Positions 34,442 through 37,813 of a stretch of DNA of 37,813 nt are shown piece by piece. Numbering within the stretch: the first letter of the stretch is position 1; every line of letters begins with the position of its first letter. The position numbers were made by a program, and so were the translations under genes. Below the pieces are notes generated by a model that saw nothing but the letters and a program-made list of their open reading frames with translations, was not told the origin of the DNA and did not search any database. The DNA is from Desulfobulbaceae bacterium (GTDB taxonomy: Bacteria; Desulfobacterota; Desulfobulbia; Desulfobulbales; Desulfocapsaceae), in assembly GCA_009773475.1 (NCBI GenBank), contig WSXV01000020.1, positions 1 through 37,813 of the forward strand, given 5' to 3'.

Positions 34442-34945
34442 TTAAAATAATCCCAGTTCACCCATGGGACTATTGTCCATGAGAGTCCGAATCTCTTGTT
34501 GGGCTGCCTCGTTAAAGGCAGAAGTGGGGGTCTCTTCGGGTAGGCCGACCTTTCTGCGGGCCTCCTTCGGATCGGTGAAGACGGCGTGACCGGTCTCATA
34601 GAGATTCATCTGACTGGTCACGGCCGAGGTCGAAAATGCCAACTCATTGGCCTGATATCGGCGGAAGGCAAAGACAACCTCCTGCGGCCGGACACCCTGG
34701 GGACAAACCTCGGTGCAGCGGTTGCATGCCTGGCAGCCCCAGCTGGAGGAATTTTCGATATTTTCCTCGAGCAGACCATTCAGCAGATCTTTTATCAATG
34801 CCCTGCAGAGCAGGGGAAAGCCGGCCTTTACACCTGGACAGATTGCTGAACAGGCACCGCATTGGACACATTTTTGAATGCCATGCCCACCGTTGGCCTT
34901 GATGATCTTGATGGTTTCATCAATTTTGTTCTGGTCGATAATCAT
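34442..34945 (-). CDS. hdrC: Heterodisulfide reductase subunit HdrC
   Basis: A 167-aa HdrC with two [4Fe-4S] motifs: CVQCGACSAICPG near residues 22-34 and CQACNRCTEVCPQG near 71-84. It conducts electrons from HdrA to HdrB. AAGGAGAAAAAC precedes ATG 34945, 10 nt after hdrA; hdrB starts 19 nt downstream. Length is typical. The corresponding domain in the selenium cluster is fused into the 2670-4121 protein. Confidence 0.94.
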   Translation of the reverse strand: MIIDQNKIDETIKIIKANGGHGIQKCVQCGACSAICPGVKAGFPLLCRALIKDLLNGLLEENIENSSSWGCQACNRCTEVCPQGVRPQEVVFAFRRYQANELAFSTSAVTSQMNLYETGHAVFTDPKEARRKVGLPEETPTSAFNEAAQQEIRTLMDNSPMGELGLF

Positions 34946-34955
34946 GTTTTTCTCC

Positions 34956-36983
34956 TTATGCTGTCAGGGCAGCAATCTGTGCGTAGATCTGCTCATCTTC
35001 ATAGCCGTGCAGCTTGATGGCGGCAGACGGGCAGGCGGATGTGCAGACACCGCAGCCTTTACACGATGACATCTCAATAACGGCGTGGCGTTCGATGACG
35101 CCGCGAGCCCGATCGGTATAATCCCGCATGCTGATGGCATGATAGGGACAGAGCGGTTCGCAGATCCCACAGCCGCTGCATTTTTGTGAGTCGATCTCTG
35201 AGATGGTTGCCTCGATCTTCACTCTTCCCTGAGCCAGCGGGACGGCAGCGGCGGCGGCGGCACCTTTAGCCTGGGAAACGGTATCAGGGATATCTTTTGG
35301 CCCCTGACAGCAACCGGCGATAAAGAGTCCGGCGACGGCGGTCTCAACGGGTCCAAGTTTAGGGTGGAGTTCACGGAAGAAATCGTTGCCGCAGAACTGT
35401 AGACCAAGCTTTTGGGCAAGGGCAGTGGCATCGGGCGGCAGCTCGACGGCGGTGGCCAGAATAACCAGATCGGAGCTGTACTCGATGCTCTGACCGGCCT
35501 CCATGTCGTAGGCCAGAACCCGCAGTTGATCGCCGGGCAGTATCTCGAGGCCGCCAACCTTGCCTTTGAAGAAGTTGATGCCCATCTCGCGGGCGCCGGT
35601 GTAGTACTCGTCGTAGCCCTTGCCAGCGGAGCGGACATCAATGAAATGCATATTGATGACCAGATCCGGGTATTTTTCTTTTAGCAGGCGGGCCTGTTTG
35701 ATCATGTACATGCAGCAAAAACGGGAACAGTGGGTGTGGAAATTGACATCACGCGAGCCCACACAGGAGACAAAGGTCATGGTGTGCGGTTTCTCGTTGT
35801 CGGAGGGGCGCAGCAGCTTGCCGCCGGTGGGGCCGGTGGCCGAGATCAGGCGTTCGAGCTGGAGGGCGGTGATGACATTGGGTGAGGCCGGGGCCATCTC
35901 CTTGAACCAGCCCTTGTCCATGACCTGATAGCCGGTGGTGACAACGATGGAACCAACTTTGATCTCCTTGATGGTGCCGCCCGGGTCAAGGGGCAGGGAG
36001 CGGTCAATGGCCCCGGCCCGACAGGCTCGTTCGCATGGGGCAAGGATCGCTTTACCGGTTTTTTCATTGATTTTTGGCTGGGTTCCGATGGTACGGCCGG
36101 CGCAGTTGAGGCAATGCTCGATATCAACCACCGCCTTTTTCGGCACTGCCTGGGGAAACATAATATAGGCTGCTCTTCTGTCGGAGAGGCTGCCGTTAAA
36201 AAGATCGGGGGTCTTGGATGGGCACTTGTCGGCGCAGTCGCCGCAGCCGGTGCATTTTTTCCAGTCGATATAGGTCTGCTTCTGCCGTACCTTGACGTTG
36301 AAATTACCGATATAGCCATCAACATCGGCGACCTCGGAGTAGGCCAGGGTCTCGATATTGGGATGATTGAAGGCCTGAACCATCATCGGGGTAAGAATAC
36401 AGGCCGAGCAGTCGTTGGTGGGGAAGGTCTTGTCAAGCTGGGCCATGATCCCGCCGATGGAGGGTTCCTTCTCCACCAGGTAGGTCTTGTGGCCCATATT
36501 GGCCAGTTCCAGGGCGGCACTGATCCCGCCGATGCCGGCACCAATCACCAGGGCGGCGTTGGTCACATCGACAAACTTGTCGTGCAGGGGTTGAAGGTGG
36601 CGAGCCTTGCCAACGGCCGAGGCCACCACAAGTTTTGCCTTTTCAGTGGCTCCTTCGTGGTCGTTTCCGTGTACCCAGCTTGCCTGGTCACGGATGTTGG
36701 CCATTTCGAACAGGTATTTGTTTAACCCGGCCTTTTCAATGGCGGCCCGGAAGATCGGTTCGTGTGTTCTTGGCGTACAGGCTGCCACGACAACCCTGTC
36801 CACCAGTCCGTCACGCACATCCTGTTTGACCATCTCCTGCCCGGAATCCGAACACATGAAAAGGTCCTTGCGGGCGATCACTACGTCCGGCAGCGATTCC
36901 GCGAAATCGCGGACCGCCGAGACGTCGATTACGCCGGCAATGTTTGAACCACAATGACAGACATATACCCCAACTTTTGCCAT
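34956..36983 (-). CDS. hdrA: Heterodisulfide reductase subunit HdrA (Cys form)
   Basis: A 675-aa standard HdrA. N-terminal domain [12 protein letters not shown] with C9/C11; FAD motif VIGAGIGGISAALELA at about 146-161; NDCSAC with C192 and C195; ferredoxin motif CTGCGDCADKCPSK; and two C-terminal motifs CSGCGICEPLCPYHAI and CKGCGVCTSACPSAAI. Cys195 is equivalent to Sec61 of the tandem HdrA at 4226-7282. It is the bifurcating flavoprotein and the first gene of the operon. GGAGG lies 5 nt before ATG 36983; an extension to 37091 is not supported. Confidence 0.95.
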   Translation of the reverse strand: MAKVGVYVCHCGSNIAGVIDVSAVRDFAESLPDVVIARKDLFMCSDSGQEMVKQDVRDGLVDRVVVAACTPRTHEPIFRAAIEKAGLNKYLFEMANIRDQASWVHGNDHEGATEKAKLVVASAVGKARHLQPLHDKFVDVTNAALVIGAGIGGISAALELANMGHKTYLVEKEPSIGGIMAQLDKTFPTNDCSACILTPMMVQAFNHPNIETLAYSEVADVDGYIGNFNVKVRQKQTYIDWKKCTGCGDCADKCPSKTPDLFNGSLSDRRAAYIMFPQAVPKKAVVDIEHCLNCAGRTIGTQPKINEKTGKAILAPCERACRAGAIDRSLPLDPGGTIKEIKVGSIVVTTGYQVMDKGWFKEMAPASPNVITALQLERLISATGPTGGKLLRPSDNEKPHTMTFVSCVGSRDVNFHTHCSRFCCMYMIKQARLLKEKYPDLVINMHFIDVRSAGKGYDEYYTGAREMGINFFKGKVGGLEILPGDQLRVLAYDMEAGQSIEYSSDLVILATAVELPPDATALAQKLGLQFCGNDFFRELHPKLGPVETAVAGLFIAGCCQGPKDIPDTVSQAKGAAAAAAVPLAQGRVKIEATISEIDSQKCSGCGICEPLCPYHAISMRDYTDRARGVIERHAVIEMSSCKGCGVCTSACPSAAIKLHGYEDEQIYAQIAALTA

Positions 36984-37697
36984 TTTTGCCTCCGTTAACA
37001 TTATTAATAATGAACTACAGTTTGGACCAATTGCACCCCGCAGAATTATGATCAACAATCCTTCAGGAATCGTTCCCAACAACTCTATCATTTTCCGGAT
37101 TCAATCATGCTCCTTGTTCAAGTTGTGCATACTTAAATTATATTTCCTATAAGTCAAATTTGTAATTTCTATGCTTTCTGTGATACGAATTGGCTTTATA
37201 AATGGTAAGAAGCTTTTATGGATGGCTATTTTTATTATTTATTTGTTTTAAATAAGGTTGTTAGCTCATTAATCAATTATTGATGAGTACGACCATCTGA
37301 ATGATTGGAGAGCTTTTCATTCGTGACTATTTTTACAAAAATGCACAACAAGCACATGACGCACATTCTAATGGTTGGGAGGCTCGGGAATAACGCTGGG
37401 GAAATTTTTCGAGAAAGGACGAGGGAGGAGGGCGTGGCGGGACAAACAGAGATGTTCTCAGGTGGGGATTATCATGGCGGAGCTGTGCACCATTTGTACA
37501 CGGAGCTTGGATTTTATATTATGAGTGATAACGGTACGGAGCAAACCTGATTCCCTTATCCGTATTCACGGAGGAGCGATATATGATTTCAGTAATATGA
37601 GCTTTGATTTTTGATCGTATGCCACATCAAGCCGGCAAGGACGCAAGCTGGAAGCTCGAGCCCTGCCAGGAAGATTTACAAGACTCTTCTCATCCCA
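36984..37697. other. Intergenic, about 710 bp, AT-rich, promoter region of the Cys-type operon
   Basis: A sigma70-like promoter for hdrA lies at 37137-37165 (minus strand). An inverted repeat CTCATTAAT/ATTGATGAG (37265-37288) with one G-T pair could be an operator. Short frames, including one of about 80 codons at 37305-37550 and a 5-codon ORF after GGAGGAG at 37583, are not convincing. Confidence 0.4.
37137..37165 (-). promoter_or_regulatory. Candidate sigma70 promoter for hdrABC-mvhDGA
   Basis: On the minus strand TTACAA (37165-37160), a 17-nt spacer and a perfect TATAAT (37142-37137) lie about 150 nt upstream of the hdrA ATG, leaving a long 5' leader. Confidence 0.5.
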
Positions 37698-37813
37698 TCA
37701 CCTTCGCGTTTTAATCAATTGCTCGTCGATAATCTTTTTGAAATACTCGAAGGGTCGCTCGCCAACAACTTGTTGGCCGTTAATGTAGAAGGTTGGGGTG
37801 TTGTAGAGGTCAA
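37698..37813 (-). CDS. DsbA-like/thioredoxin-fold protein, C-terminal end only
   Basis: The window edge cuts this gene; 37 codons and the TGA (37700-37698) are inside. The visible translation contains NTPTFYINGQQVVGERPFEY, the cis-Pro loop and following strand typical of DsbA-like thioredoxins (TPTFxxNG), then a helix ending IIDEQL. The active-site CxxC would lie outside the window. It is probably an exported or membrane-linked disulfide oxidoreductase, but the location cannot be read here. Confidence 0.75.
   Translation of the reverse strand, partial: DLYNTPTFYINGQQVVGERPFEYFKKIIDEQLIKTRR

Noticed and set aside
36984..37091. 36-residue upstream extension of the Cys-type HdrA
   Set aside because: HdrA proteins start at the CHCG domain, and GGAGG is positioned for ATG 36983.
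37305..37550. 81-codon frame on the plus strand
   Set aside because: No recognisable motif, start is a weak TTG, and it lies in a likely regulatory region.
37570..37600. GGAGGAG followed by a 5-codon ORF
   Set aside because: Strong ribosome binding site but the ORF is too short and no gene follows on that strand, so it cannot be supported as a leader.
37620..37690. Possible cyclic-di-GMP (GEMM) riboswitch, suggested by GGACGCAAGC
   Set aside because: The order and the other conserved helices, tetraloop and receptor are missing.
1..37813. CRISPR array, tRNA, rRNA, integrase or phage genes
   Set aside because: No regularly spaced direct repeats, no cloverleaf or rRNA-like sequence, and no integrase or phage structural gene is seen.

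Overview
The window looks like a chromosomal segment of an anaerobic, selenium-using bacterium, most likely a member of the Desulfobacterota (sulfate reducer or sulfur disproportionator, Desulfobulbia-like). The reasons are gene content: two Hdr-Mvh electron-bifurcation clusters, an Rnf complex with ApbE, an flx-type flavin oxidoreductase cluster and a split TauE/SafE-family exporter. No dsr, apr, rRNA or tRNA gene is present, so the taxonomic call is inference.

Layout. 1-1.6 kb: a REP-associated tyrosine transposase overlapping crcB (fluoride channel) and a DUF190 gene. 2.2-10.2 kb (+): a hydrogenase maturation protease and four genes with an in-frame TGA that is best read as selenocysteine: an HTH / 2x[4Fe-4S] / CCG-domain fusion (Sec308), a tandem HdrA (Sec61), MvhD (Sec66) and the [NiFeSe] large subunit MvhA (Sec451). 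Mvh small subunit MvhG lies between the last two. Each TGA is followed 16-19 nt later by a short hairpin with a G-containing 5-nt loop (bSECIS candidate). 10.3-11.2 kb: a small Cys4 protein and a membrane-anchored NifU-like protein. 12-20.2 kb (+): a dihydroorotate-dehydrogenase-like protein, a possible 44-aa membrane sORF, rnfCDGEAB and apbE; RnfA carries an extra secreted Ig-like domain. 20.4-23.8 kb (+): flxDCBA without adjacent hdrABC. 24.0-25.8 kb (-): a TSUP transporter split into two genes, preceded by a translationally coupled 26-codon ORF. 26.4-28.6 kb (-): a chemoreceptor. 29.0-30.0 kb (-): a RelE-like protein and an IscA/HesB-like protein. 30.1-37.0 kb (-): a complete Cys-type hdrABC-mvhDGA operon with its own maturation protease. 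The right edge cuts a DsbA-like gene.

How the parts fit. H2 oxidised at MvhA/MvhG passes electrons through MvhD to the flavin of HdrA, where they are split between ferredoxin and a disulfide-type acceptor. Rnf couples ferredoxin and NAD to ion transport, and the Flx proteins can feed NADH electrons into an Hdr module. The first cluster is a selenium version and the last a sulfur version of the same machine: HdrA U61/C195, MvhD U66/C66 and MvhA U451/C454 are equivalent positions. This resembles the Vhu/Vhc duplication of methanococci and suggests selenium-dependent isozyme switching. The most novel-looking elements are the selenoprotein with an N-terminal helix-turn-helix, the RnfA Ig fusion, and the coupled small ORFs ahead of rnfC and the split transporter.
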